A stretch of 64,000 bases of DNA from NCBI GenBank assembly GCA_019112625.1, contig DXIW01000021.1, forward strand, positions 24,345 to 88,344, given 5' to 3'. Below, in pieces: positions 49,339-58,340 of this stretch. The notes beneath the pieces were generated by a model that did no database searches, was not told the DNA's origin, and was given only the letters and a program-made list of their open reading frames with translations. The first letter of the stretch is position 1. Each line of letters begins with the position of its first letter. The translations under genes were made by a program, and so were the position numbers. The stretch is from Candidatus Acutalibacter stercorigallinarum. Lineage in GTDB: Bacteria > Bacillota > Clostridia > Oscillospirales > Acutalibacteraceae.

Positions 49339-51420
49339 ATGGCTGTGTATAATCTGTACGTGTCCGGCATTCTGTACGGCAAGCTGGAGCTCGCGCCCGG
49401 CGAGCCCCACGTCCAACGGCTGGACGTGTTCACCGGGAAGCTGGGGGACTGGGAGCCCCTGACCCTGGAAATTGCCGGGGCGTACAAGTCCTTTTTGAAA
49501 ATGGACTTCCTGTCCCTGGCGGGGAAGTGGGAGCAGTACGCTCAGGCCCTCCGCGGCAAGGGGGAGTTCCAAGTCGCCGGGGAGCGCTACACCAGCAAGG
49601 ACGGCGTCCACTACCTCCAGCGGGACGTGAAATTCCCCTGCAACAAGCAGGTGGAGGACGGGGAGCTTATCGCCGTGTACTGCCCCTCCCGGGAGATGGT
49701 GACCCTGCTGGTGCGGGAGGGCTGCGAGGAGCGCACCCTCCTGCGCCTGTGGCGGGAGGCCTGGCCGGAGGAGAAGCTCTTCGCCGTGTCCTATACCGGG
49801 GCCTTCGACGTGCCCATGCGGGACGGGGTCACCCTGTCCACCGACGTGTACCTGCCCGCCGGCGTGGGGGAAAAGGTCCCGGCGGTGCTGGTGCGCACCC
49901 CCTACGGGAAAGAGGAGGGCCGGGAGGTCTACTACCGCTACGTCCAGCGGGGCTACGCCGTGGTCATCCAGGACGTGCGGGGCCGCAACAAGAGCGGCGG
50001 GGAATGGGTCCCCAACTACTACGAGGTGGAGGACGGGGACGACACCCTCAACTGGATCGCCGCCCAGCCCTGGTCCACCGGCAGCGTGGGCATGGTAGGG
50101 GGCTCCTACCTGGGGTACGTCCAGTGGGCCGCCGCGGCCAGCGGCAACCCCCATCTCAAGGCCCTCATCAGCGTGGTGTGCGCCGGCAGCGCCTTTATCG
50201 ACGTGCCCCGGCGGGGCGGGTCCCTCAACTCCGGGATGCTGGCCTGGGCCTTCGCCGTGTCCCAAAAGACCTTCCAGCCGGAGCTCATGGAGCGGGACGA
50301 CTGGCAGCAGGTGTTGCGCATCCGGCCCCTGTCGGACATCCCCCAAAAGGCATTGGGCTATGAGGTCCCCTTCCTGGAGAAGTGGTTCCAGCCCCGGGAC
50401 AACGACGAGTTCTGGAGCCGTTCCGACTGGCAGGCCCGCTGGAAGGGGGCGCAGGTCCCAGCGCTGATCCAGTCCGGCTGGTTCGACGACAACGGCATGG
50501 GCACCACCCAGGCCCTGGAGCTGGTCCACGATTACCCCGCGGAGAAGCGGAAAGTCATCCTGGGCCCCTGGCAGCACAGCGGCAACAGCAAGTACGATAT
50601 GCACGGGGTATCCTTTGGCAGCCAGGCCCTGCGCTTCGACTTGGACTTGCTCTACTTCCGGTGGTTCGAGCGGTACCTGAAAGGCGTGGAGAACGGGGTG
50701 GAGAAAGAAGCCCCGGTGGAGTACTACACCCTGGGCCAGGAGCGGTGGAAAACCGCGGAAAACTGGCCCGTCCCCCAGACCGTGGAGCGCGCCCTGTACC
50801 TTTCAAGCGGCGGCCATGCCAACACCTCCGCCGGGGACGGCCGCCTCACCTGGCAGGCCCCGGAGGGGGAGGGCAGCGACTCCTACCGCTACGACCCCCA
50901 AAACCCCGCCACCCACATCGTGGATATGTCCGAGAACGAGCTGGAAGTCCCCGAGGACTACACAAAAGAGGAACACCGCCCGGACATCCTCTGCTACACC
51001 ACCGCGCCCCTTGCCGGGGACGTGACCATAACCGGGGACATGACGGCGGAGTTGTATGTCTCCTCCAGCGCCCCGGACACGGACTTCGTGGTCCGGGTCA
51101 CCGATGTGGACGAGACCGGCCGGTCCATCAAGCTGGCGGACGGGGTGCTCAGCGCCCGGTACCGCAACGGCTTCGAGCAGGCGGAGTTTTTGGAGGAGGG
51201 GCAAATCGCCTGCCTGAAAATCCGCACCACCAAGCTGTCCAACTGCTTCCGCAAGGGCCACCGCATCCGGGTGACGGTGACCTCCAGCGCGGAGAATTTC
51301 ATCTTCCCCAACAGCAACACCCGGGAGGGCTACCACAGCCCCGTCACCGTGGCGGCGGAAAACACCCTGCACCACGGCGGCGCCCACCCCTCCCGCCTGC
51401 TGGTACGGGTGGAGGCGTGA
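49339..51420 (+). CDS. CocE/NonD (X-Pro dipeptidyl-peptidase-like) hydrolase
   Basis: A 693-residue alpha/beta hydrolase. The catalytic region begins VPMRDGVTLSTDVYLPAG; nucleophile Ser256 in GGSYLGY; acid and His lie in the SGWFDDNGMGTTQ and LGPWQHSGNSK segments. The C-terminal jelly-roll domain (AELYVSSSAPDTDFVVRVTDVDE) is that of S15/CocE enzymes. An N-terminal 150-residue extension is not usual. No signal peptide. In an operon with a dipeptide epimerase, a peptide or amide substrate is likely. Confidence 0.9.
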   Translation: MAVYNLYVSGILYGKLELAPGEPHVQRLDVFTGKLGDWEPLTLEIAGAYKSFLKMDFLSLAGKWEQYAQALRGKGEFQVAGERYTSKDGVHYLQRDVKFPCNKQVEDGELIAVYCPSREMVTLLVREGCEERTLLRLWREAWPEEKLFAVSYTGAFDVPMRDGVTLSTDVYLPAGVGEKVPAVLVRTPYGKEEGREVYYRYVQRGYAVVIQDVRGRNKSGGEWVPNYYEVEDGDDTLNWIAAQPWSTGSVGMVGGSYLGYVQWAAAASGNPHLKALISVVCAGSAFIDVPRRGGSLNSGMLAWAFAVSQKTFQPELMERDDWQQVLRIRPLSDIPQKALGYEVPFLEKWFQPRDNDEFWSRSDWQARWKGAQVPALIQSGWFDDNGMGTTQALELVHDYPAEKRKVILGPWQHSGNSKYDMHGVSFGSQALRFDLDLLYFRWFERYLKGVENGVEKEAPVEYYTLGQERWKTAENWPVPQTVERALYLSSGGHANTSAGDGRLTWQAPEGEGSDSYRYDPQNPATHIVDMSENELEVPEDYTKEEHRPDILCYTTAPLAGDVTITGDMTAELYVSSSAPDTDFVVRVTDVDETGRSIKLADGVLSARYRNGFEQAEFLEEGQIACLKIRTTKLSNCFRKGHRIRVTVTSSAENFIFPNSNTREGYHSPVTVAAENTLHHGGAHPSRLLVRVEA

Positions 51421-51451
51421 CCCCGCCCCAATCAAAAAAACAGAAACCCAC

Positions 51452-51478
51452 AAAAGGCCGGGCCACCCCGGCCTTTTT
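51452..51478 (+). terminator. Intrinsic terminator
   Basis: AAAAGGCCGGG-CCAC-CCCGGCCTTTTT, ending the epimerase operon. Confidence 0.9.
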
Positions 51479-51515
51479 CCTGCGCAAAAGCCACTTCCCC
51501 CCCGGGGCAAAAGTG

Positions 51516-51612
51516 TGGTATAATGTAAAAAACAGGGGGCCCGCCCTGCCAGGCAGCCCCGTGCCCCCGAAAGGCCATGGCCTTTTCTGTTGGTAACTAC
51601 CAACAGAATTTT
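51516..51612 (+). ncRNA. Extended -10 promoter and candidate short structured RNA or orphan leader
   Basis: TGGTATAAT (51516-51524) is an extended -10. The predicted transcript folds into GGGGGC...GCCCCC (51535-51568), the palindrome AAAGGCCATGGCCTTT (51570-51585) and an 11-base-pair hairpin TTCTGTTGGTA/TACCAACAGAA (51585-51608) followed by TTTT. It runs toward the cut 3' end of a binding-protein gene on the other strand. No -35 was found. Confidence 0.35.
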
Positions 51613-52835
51613 AGCCGATTGAGAACGAACACACACCTGCACCCCCACTGGGGTACCCAAAGGAGGCAATTCATGAACAGGTCGTAGTTTTCCTGACTGG
51701 CGTAGGCCCAGTTGAAGAATTTCACGGCAGCTTCCGGATGTTCACTGGCCAGGGGTACCGCCTGTAGGTTTTTCACAGCATAGGGCCGGATCTGCTGGGC
51801 ACCGTCGGTCAAGTCTAGCCAAACAATGTCGGTGGGCTCAAAGTCCGGGATATTTTCCTGGATGCTGGATACGTTACCCACTGTGCCATTGAGGACGAAC
51901 CACTCGCCCAGATTTAGCTGATTGGTGAGTTGGTCCTGGGTATAGGTGAGAATATCTGGATTGATCAGGCCCGCCTCATACCAGGTTTTAGCGTTCTGGG
52001 CGGCCTCTTTGAAAGCGTCGGTTTCATAGTAGTTGGCGATGGTTCCATCCTGATTGACGTAGACCACGCTGTTGTAAACGCAGAAATCATCGCTGCTGCT
52101 GAAGAAATAGGGGAGACGCTCGTTAACCGCCACCGAGGGGAAATAGGGGCGCTGGTTGCCCTCCCAGTTTTCCATGACCGTAATAAAGGCGTTGGTTAAT
52201 TCCTCAAAGGTAGTGGGCATATCCAGGCCGCATTGGTCCAGTAGATCCTTGCGGATAGTGGCCTGTTCGTTCAGTGCGGTTTCCACCCAGAAAGCGGGAA
52301 TTCCGTACTGCTTGCCGTCCACTTGGCAGTTGTTCATGGCCAGCTCGGGTACATTGGCCACAATGTTCTGGCCGTATTCCGCCATTTCGTCGGTGATGTC
52401 CGCCAAAGCACCCCGAGAGGCGTAGCTGGTGAGAGTGACTTGGTCGTTCATCACGTGGAAAGCGTCAAACTTCTCGCCGGTGGAGAGCATGATGTTCAGC
52501 TTTTGATCCCAAACGTCCCAGGAGTAGTACTGGAATTCCACCTCGATACCCACACCGTCCTCGGCCAGCTTATCGTTAATGGTTTGAATCCCCCGCTCAT
52601 ATTCCGGAGGTGCGTCGCCCGGAATCACGTAAGTCATTTTCACCACTTCTCCAGGCTCCGCTGTTGTGGAGTCTGAAGAAGCCAATTCGCTGGAAGAACT
52701 GTCGGAGCCGGAATTCACACTGGTTTGTGTGCTGGATTCCGGATTGGAACCCGAGGGGCTTGAGGTCTGGGAACACGCCGTGAACATGGTCAGCAGAACG
52801 GCGCACAGAACCAACAGAGAGATCGTTCGTTTCAT
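51597..52835 (-). pseudogene. Sugar-binding lipoprotein, C-terminally truncated
   Basis: A 412-residue frame with a signal and lipobox TACS, a Ser-rich linker, and LplA-type binding-protein sequence (INDKLAEDGVGIEVEFQYYSWDVWDQKLNIMLSTGEKFDAFHVMND, FFNWAYASQENYDLFMN). Homology stops after LFMN near 51672; the last 25 codons are unrelated. Family length is about 500, so the final lobe is missing. Base composition is less GC-rich than its neighbours, suggesting transfer. Paired with a 5'-cut permease upstream. Confidence 0.8.
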
Positions 52836-52871
52836 TTGGATTTTCCTGCCTTTCTTTGTAATTTCTATATT

Positions 52872-53318
52872 TTAGCCCTTTACAGAGCCAACTACCAAAC
52901 CTTTTACGTAATACTTCTGCAAGAAAGGATACAGCAGCACGATGGGCCCTACCGTCACAATCGCAGTGGCCATTTTCAAAGATTCTGTAGGAGCCACACC
53001 GCCTCCAGAAATGCCTGTCATGCGCTGCAGATCTTTGACCATCTGCGTTTGAGATTTCAGCTGCAGAAGCAGATACTGGATGGGATACAGATTTTCGTTA
53101 TCCACCAGCATAATGGCGTTCCACCAGTCATTCCAGTAACCCAGGCCGTAGAAAAGTCCCACAGTTGCCAGTGCTGGAACCGTTAGGGGAAAGTAAATGC
53201 GAAAAGCAATCACCGCATCGTTTGCCCCATCAGCTGATTCAACTCCCGCAATTCTCCCATTTCTTGCTACCTCCGTTTTTCCCGTAGAGTCCACGCTCTT
53301 TCTGTAGACTCTACGCAT
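52872..53318 (-). pseudogene. LplC-type sugar permease, 5'-truncated
   Basis: Only the last roughly 120 codons are family sequence (DGANDAVIAFRIYFPLTVPALATVGLFYGLGYWNDWWNAIML to FLQKYYVKGLVVGSVKG). The first 27 codons are unrelated and run through the 20-base iterons. The break lies near 53240. Full-length relatives have about 300 residues, compare 29168-30088 here. It cannot make a working permease. Confidence 0.82.
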
Positions 53319-53336
53319 AGTGCGGAGACTCTACGC
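53284..53336. repeat. Three tandem operator-like repeats, 20-base period
   Basis: GTAGAGTCCACGC, GTAGACTCTACGC and GGAGACTCTACGC start at 53284, 53304 and 53324, each 13 bases with 7-base spacers. The middle copy contains the perfect dyad GTAGA-C-TCTAC. Exactly two helical turns apart, so all would face the same side of DNA. Confidence 0.7.
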
Positions 53337-53612
53337 GCTTTACAGTTGTATTCTCTCATCTTTTGGCTTTCCCGCCTATCCGTTCCTCCTGTTGACGGTT
53401 ACGTTTTTCAGAAGAGTCAGGACGTAAAAGTGAAAAGACGAAACGGGCTGTTGCATTTTGCAACAGCCCGTTTCATGCGGTTTATGGCAGGTGAGATATA
53501 GATCGTTTTATATATGCGAAAAGAGGTTTGTGCTGATGTGCTATGGTGAAGAGAGCCCACATTTTGCTAAATGAATGCTTCTGTTATTTAGCCGAAAGTA
53601 ATTTGCTTCCTT
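53337..53612. other. AT-richer intergenic region with a terminator, no gene seen
   Basis: Contains the terminator at 53441-53473. The rest shows no supported frame and is visibly less GC-rich than flanking coding DNA. Confidence 0.55.
53441..53473 (-). terminator. Terminator of the five-gene sugar ABC operon
   Basis: A 15-base-pair stem AAACGGGCTGTTGCA with a TTT loop; on the minus strand it is followed by CGTCTTTT. Confidence 0.82.
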
Positions 53613-54632
53613 TTACGCCGCCGTTGTTCTTGGGCCCCGCCTCTCCAGCACGAGAACGGCTGCTGCCAGCAGAGCTGGCAGCAGAATGACCCCGAGGGAA
53701 ACCCACAGCATGGTGTGGGCGTGGGAAAGGGATGCCTGGGCTTCCGTCACGCCGGCGGCTGCGAAATGGCGGAGGGAAGAAAGAATTTCCGTGAATTCCC
53801 GTATGTAGTGGGAGACCTCAACGATGCTGCTTTTGGGGAGCAGGGAGGAGGGAAATTGCAGAAAATGCAGGAGGAGCGGCAGAACCAGCAGGGTTGCGGC
53901 CATAAAACAGCCGTTTAACAGCAGCCTGACGCGATTGTTCTTAACGTCTTTCAGGAAAGAGAAAGAACCCCCCCACAGCAGGAGAACGAACACCATCATC
54001 CCGGGCAGCAGCGCAGCGAGGGGCAGCGCGCTGAAAAAAGAATCCACGTCTGCCAGACTGTAAACCCGCTCATCGGGCATGGTAAAGGGATAGCGCTGGA
54101 ACAGCTCCCCCACGGCCTGCTTGGGCATAAAAATCTGGGGCGCCTGGCCTGCCCTGGCCAGCAGGGCGTTTTCTGTCTGCGCCAGGACTTCTATGTTTTC
54201 CGGCAGATCCTCCCGCAGGCGCACCCCGGTGGGGCAGACAGCCAGGTACAGGTCCTCCCGGGTGGCTTTCAGATCGGTCACCGTCACACGTTCTCCCGCG
54301 GTAAACTCCTTGCTGGCGTACTGCACGACGCGGTCCACGCCTCCGGCGGCGATAGAATCCTCCATGACCGTGTAAAGCGGGGATGCCCGTTTTACCCGGA
54401 GCCCCGCGTCCCAGCCCAGACCCTCATAAGTCTGGTACAGTACCGGCAAGCCCTCCTCGTCGGGGAACAGGCAGTCCAGACTCAGCCTGGCCCCGGTAGA
54501 ACTCTGCGAGGAGGTGGGGACACATTCTGTGACGATGGGGGTCATCCACCGCTCTACCCGGAGGGAGAAAAAGGTGCTGAAAATCAGGAACCACACCGCC
54601 AGGCTGGACACACAGAGAACCTTCCGTTTCAT
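53613..54632 (-). CDS. Membrane protein of the sugar ABC operon, unknown
   Basis: A 339-residue protein: an N-terminal membrane segment (VSSLAVWFLIFSTFF), a roughly 180-residue outer domain, and three C-terminal segments (LPLAALLPGMMVFVLLLWG, GCFMAATLLVLPLLLHF, MLWVSLGVILLPALLAAAVLVL). It starts directly at the end of the MalG-type permease gene. I do not recognise the family. Its place as last gene of the operon suggests an accessory role in the importer. Confidence 0.78.
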   Translation of the reverse strand: MKRKVLCVSSLAVWFLIFSTFFSLRVERWMTPIVTECVPTSSQSSTGARLSLDCLFPDEEGLPVLYQTYEGLGWDAGLRVKRASPLYTVMEDSIAAGGVDRVVQYASKEFTAGERVTVTDLKATREDLYLAVCPTGVRLREDLPENIEVLAQTENALLARAGQAPQIFMPKQAVGELFQRYPFTMPDERVYSLADVDSFFSALPLAALLPGMMVFVLLLWGGSFSFLKDVKNNRVRLLLNGCFMAATLLVLPLLLHFLQFPSSLLPKSSIVEVSHYIREFTEILSSLRHFAAAGVTEAQASLSHAHTMLWVSLGVILLPALLAAAVLVLERRGPRTTAA

Positions 54633-55409
54633 CTATTTCACCTCCGCCAGGGTGATGCCCTCTACCAGCTCCCGGTTGAAAAACGTAAAGAGAAACAGGC
54701 AGGGCAGGGCCACCAGGACACAGCAGGCCAGCTGGATGGCCGTATCGCTGGGGGTCACGTAGACCAGGGCTACCGAGATGGGGTAGCGGTTCGCCTCCCT
54801 CAGGTAGGCGATGGGCTGCTCTACCATGTTCCAGGCGTCTAAAAAGGAGAGCAAAAAAGCGCAGACCATCCCGCTGAGGTTCATGGGGATGGCCACGCGC
54901 CACAGGATCTTCAACGCGCCGCAGCCGTCCAGCATGGCCGCGTCCATCACGCTGTCGGGAATGGACAGAAAACTTTGGCGCAGGATAAAGGTCCCAAGGG
55001 GTACAAAAATCAAGGGGAGGATGAGGGCGGCGTAAGTGTCCAGCAAGCCCAACTGGTTGAGCATGATGTAATTGGGCACCAGCGTCACCTGTACGGGCAG
55101 GACCATGAGGATCGTCAGCAGAAAAAAGACCGTGTTCCGCCCTTTGAACCGGTAGCGGGCAAAGCCAAAGCCCGCCAGCGCGGAGATGGCCAACTGGCCC
55201 ACCCCCACGCAGCAGCTCATGCCCAGGCTTTTCCAAAAGCGTATCAGGTATTGGGACTGGCCCCAGAATACCTGGTAGTAGGGCTGAAAACTCACGCCCT
55301 CCCAGGAGGCGAAGCTGCGGAGGAGCACATAGCAGAACGGCCCCAGAGAGGCGATTGCCAGCAGGATGGCGAACAGGGCGGAAACCACCTGGAAAGCAGT
55401 ATGTTTCAT
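54633..55409 (-). CDS. Carbohydrate ABC permease, MalG type
   Basis: A 258-residue permease from the ATG at 55409, overlapping the MalF-type gene (ATGA); the track ORF wrongly extends into it. Six segments. The EAA loop is MDAAMLDGCGALKILWRVAIPM. The C-terminal end FFNRELVEGITLAEVK is typical of MalG/UgpE relatives. Works with 55406-56260 and the binding protein 56937-58340; a shared ATPase would come from elsewhere. Confidence 0.92.
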   Translation of the reverse strand: MKHTAFQVVSALFAILLAIASLGPFCYVLLRSFASWEGVSFQPYYQVFWGQSQYLIRFWKSLGMSCCVGVGQLAISALAGFGFARYRFKGRNTVFFLLTILMVLPVQVTLVPNYIMLNQLGLLDTYAALILPLIFVPLGTFILRQSFLSIPDSVMDAAMLDGCGALKILWRVAIPMNLSGMVCAFLLSFLDAWNMVEQPIAYLREANRYPISVALVYVTPSDTAIQLACCVLVALPCLFLFTFFNRELVEGITLAEVK

Positions 55410-56260
55410 TCCCGGTACCGCTCCTTTCTGCTTACAAAGCCGTAGAAAACACCGAAGAAAAGCAAAATCACCGCCAGCAGGAGAATGGAGCTGACGGAAA
55501 GGTTGGCGTAGTTCAGGTTTTCGAAGCTGTTGTTGATAAAGTGCTGGAGCATATAAAGGCTGTCGCTGGGGTGCTGGCCGCCGATGAGAAAAATCTCCCG
55601 AAAGCATTTGAAGGCGTTGATGAGGGAAAAGATCAGCGCAAAAAACACAGGGTACCACATCTGCGGGGTGGTGATGTAGCGGAACTTCTGGAATGCGGAG
55701 GCCCCGTCCAGCTGGGCGGATTCGTACTGCTCTTCCGGGATGGTCACCAGGCCCGCCAGGAGCAGGATCACGGCATAGCCGGTGCTTTTCCAGAGATACA
55801 GCAGCACGGCCGCCCAAAAGCCCAGGGGGCCATCCAGCCAGTTGGCCCCGGGCAGCCCCAGGAGGGAGAGAAGCCAGTCCAGCCCGCCGGCCTTGCCAAA
55901 AATCCCCTCTGCCAGCAGCACGGTGGCCGCCACTGGCATGATGTAGGGGAACAGCAGCACGGATTTCAGCAAGGCGTACTTTTTCGCCTGGCTTTTCAGG
56001 AGCAAGGCGGTGAGATAGGCGGCTGCCATCACCAGGGGCAGCCCGGCGGCCAGAAAGCGCATACTGTTGCCGAACGCCAGCGCAAAAGAGGAATTCTGAA
56101 AGGCCTGGGCGTAGTTTTCTAGGCCCACAAAGCGCAAATGGACCCCCGCCCCTTGAAAGACAGAATACCGCATCACCAGGACGAAAGGAATGCCGGTAAA
56201 CACCAGGCACCCCAACAGCAGCGGCGCGATGAACAGATAGCCGTGCCACTCTTTTTTCAT
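55406..56260 (-). CDS. Carbohydrate ABC permease, MalF type
   Basis: A 284-residue permease with six segments starting LFIAPLLLGCLVFTGIPFVLVM. The EAA loop is YESAQLDGASAFQKFRYITTPQM. It overlaps the preceding lipoprotein stop by four bases. The heterodimer with the MalG-type subunit forms the channel for a sugar or oligosaccharide. Confidence 0.92.
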   Translation of the reverse strand: MKKEWHGYLFIAPLLLGCLVFTGIPFVLVMRYSVFQGAGVHLRFVGLENYAQAFQNSSFALAFGNSMRFLAAGLPLVMAAAYLTALLLKSQAKKYALLKSVLLFPYIMPVAATVLLAEGIFGKAGGLDWLLSLLGLPGANWLDGPLGFWAAVLLYLWKSTGYAVILLLAGLVTIPEEQYESAQLDGASAFQKFRYITTPQMWYPVFFALIFSLINAFKCFREIFLIGGQHPSDSLYMLQHFINNSFENLNYANLSVSSILLLAVILLFFGVFYGFVSRKERYRE

Positions 56261-56937
56261 TCCCTCACTTCCTTTTGGACCGAGTTGGGTTCGTACATGA
56301 GAAAAACCGCGGCGGACTGGTTCCCGGGGAGAAAACCGATGCTCAACTCGCCTAAATCGGCCGGGGCGAAAAGAGCCCCCCGGGCGGTGATGGTGTCACC
56401 CTCTTGTACCTCGTGGCCCTGGGGAAGATAGACGTTGACCTGCCGGCTTTCCACCACGGTGCTGTCCCAAAGGGCGGCGTAGTCCTGACCGTCCCGCTCC
56501 CAGTCGTGAAAGATTTTTTCCACCTTCCCGGTGATCTCAAATTCTTTTCCCGCCACATGGGCGGGGTCCAGGACCATCTCTGTGAGGCCGTTAGACTGTG
56601 CCGCCACCTCTTTCACCGTGCCCTCCAGGGCGATGACCTCGTTGACCTGCAGGCCCTCCAATTCCTCCTGGGGCAAGGCGGCAGTGATTCTCGCTTTCCC
56701 CGGGCAGCGGATGGAGACACCCTCTCCGGGGAGGATACCGTCCACTCGGGCATTCAGCTGGTAGGTGTTTCCCTGGTAGGCGGCCAGGGCCTTTTCGTCG
56801 CCGGAGGACACGGCGGCAGCGAAGCTGGCGGTAAAGCCGGCCGGGGTCTGCTCGGGCTGCTCCTGGGACTGGCAGGCGGGGAGGAACAGACAGGCCAGCG
56901 CCGCGGCCAGCAGGCGTTTACACACTCTGCTTTTCAT
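56257..56937 (-). CDS. Lipoprotein with two OB-fold-like domains
   Basis: A 226-residue lipoprotein (lipobox LPAC) inserted between the binding protein and the permeases. Two similar beta-barrel-like units are seen: TYQLNARVDGILPGEGVSIRC...EVIALEGTVKEV and EFEITGKVEKIFHDWERDGQDY...GDTITARGALFA. They look like tRNA_anti-like/OB domains of surface lipoproteins. The ATG overlaps the upstream stop by one base (TAATG). Such a protein is not a standard importer subunit; it may aid substrate capture. Confidence 0.78.
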   Translation of the reverse strand: MKSRVCKRLLAAALACLFLPACQSQEQPEQTPAGFTASFAAAVSSGDEKALAAYQGNTYQLNARVDGILPGEGVSIRCPGKARITAALPQEELEGLQVNEVIALEGTVKEVAAQSNGLTEMVLDPAHVAGKEFEITGKVEKIFHDWERDGQDYAALWDSTVVESRQVNVYLPQGHEVQEGDTITARGALFAPADLGELSIGFLPGNQSAAVFLMYEPNSVQKEVRE

Positions 56938-58340
56938 TACGATTCCTCCAATAAGCGGGTGATCTGCCCGTAATACTCGTGGACGATCTCCCGCAGGCGC
57001 TCCTCGGAAATGTCGCCGTAAAGGAACTCGTCTTTGCGGACGTCCCCGTCCAGGGTGGCCAGCATCTCCTGCTGGATGGCCTCCATCATGTCGTTCAGCA
57101 CGCTGTCGGCGGGGGAGGGGAAGTACACCTGGTTTACCTGGTCGCAGGCGGCGTACCAGGATTCCAGCGTGGCCGCAGTCAATTTGCTGTCGCCGTCTAT
57201 AAAGCCATTTTTGTTGATAAACTTGTTGGGCGAGGCGAAGCCGTTGTTTATTTTGAACAGGCCACCGCTTCTTGTGTTTTGGTACTCTGTGGAGAGCAGG
57301 TACTCCACTACAAAGGCCGCCTCCTCGGGGCGCTGGGTGTTGGCGTTTACCCCGCAGTACATGGAGACCACCGCCGTGGCGCCCCCCTGCTGGTTGCGCA
57401 CGGGCACTACGGCTAAATCGATTGTATCGGGGTTTGGAAACACAGCGTTATCTAGCATGCGGCTGAAAAACATCGACCAGCTGAGGGCCTCCGGTTCCTG
57501 CTGAAGCAACTGCCCCAGGGCGGGGAGACTGTCTAAGAGCAGGCCGGCCAGGTCCTCCTCAGTCATGCCGATCTTCTTGTTTACCTGGTCCAGCAGATCA
57601 GGATAGATATAGGCCAGCCCGGTGTCGTGGTCATTTTTCCGCATGGATTCGGGGGAAAAAGTATGAGTGGGCCACAGCCAGCGGAGCTGCTCGGAGAGCA
57701 GAGGGTCCTGGCCGGAGAGCACATCCTGCCAGGTTTTTCCAGCAAAGGCGCTGGGGTCCACCTCCTTTTGTTCCCATATCAGGGAGGGGATGGAAAAGCA
57801 AAGGGGCACGATGACCTGTTGGCCCTGGCCGTCCCGGCCCCCGGCCAAGACCGGCTGGATCAGCTCCTCCTGGCTCACCATCTGAAACTGTTCTATGTAG
57901 CCGTCCAGGGGGAGAAAGATGCCGTCCGCTATGGATTTCGAGAGATAGGGGAACAGGCGACTGCTGTCCAGGCGTTCCCAATGCGTCCCCTCGGTGCAGG
58001 CGATGAATACGTCGGGCCCCCCGCCGGTCATGATCTCGGTGCGCAGCCGCTGGAGGGTGGCCTCCCGCTCGTCGGCGCTTTCCGGATCGCTGGGGATGAC
58101 CTCCACCTCGATCTCGCTCAGTTCCCGGCCCTGAAGCCCGGCTTGGACAGCTATAGCCTCCGCAAAACCCGATGCGGCCTCTTGCTGAAAACTGCCACCC
58201 GACTGCATATCATTTTGAAGTCCAATATCAAAACAAATTCGCAGTTTGCCGGAGTCTTTGGCGTTGCAGGAAATGAGAAGCAAGCAGAGCAAGACGCACA
58301 TGGCGAGGAAAAATACCGCATAACGAATTTTGCTTTTCAT
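56937..58340 (-). CDS. Extracellular solute-binding lipoprotein (family 1)
   Basis: A 467-residue substrate-binding protein with lipobox LISC near residue 25. The mature protein has the two-lobe pattern of MalE-like proteins (GGGPDVFIACTEG, FFSRMLDNAVFPNPDTIDLAVVP, EEAAFVVEYLLSTEYQN). Ribosome site AAGGAG seven bases before the ATG. First gene of a five-gene operon, about 300 bases downstream of a strong promoter. Substrate likely a sugar or oligosaccharide. Confidence 0.9.
   Translation of the reverse strand: MKSKIRYAVFFLAMCVLLCLLLISCNAKDSGKLRICFDIGLQNDMQSGGSFQQEAASGFAEAIAVQAGLQGRELSEIEVEVIPSDPESADEREATLQRLRTEIMTGGGPDVFIACTEGTHWERLDSSRLFPYLSKSIADGIFLPLDGYIEQFQMVSQEELIQPVLAGGRDGQGQQVIVPLCFSIPSLIWEQKEVDPSAFAGKTWQDVLSGQDPLLSEQLRWLWPTHTFSPESMRKNDHDTGLAYIYPDLLDQVNKKIGMTEEDLAGLLLDSLPALGQLLQQEPEALSWSMFFSRMLDNAVFPNPDTIDLAVVPVRNQQGGATAVVSMYCGVNANTQRPEEAAFVVEYLLSTEYQNTRSGGLFKINNGFASPNKFINKNGFIDGDSKLTAATLESWYAACDQVNQVYFPSPADSVLNDMMEAIQQEMLATLDGDVRKDEFLYGDISEERLREIVHEYYGQITRLLEES

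Noticed and set aside
51661-51690. Plus-strand gene start (AAAGGAGG then ATG) at the second binding-protein break
   Set aside because: Same reasoning; no coding sequence follows on the plus strand.
53284-53336. CRISPR-like spacing of short repeats
   Set aside because: Only three 13-base units with 7-base spacers and no cas genes; not a CRISPR array.
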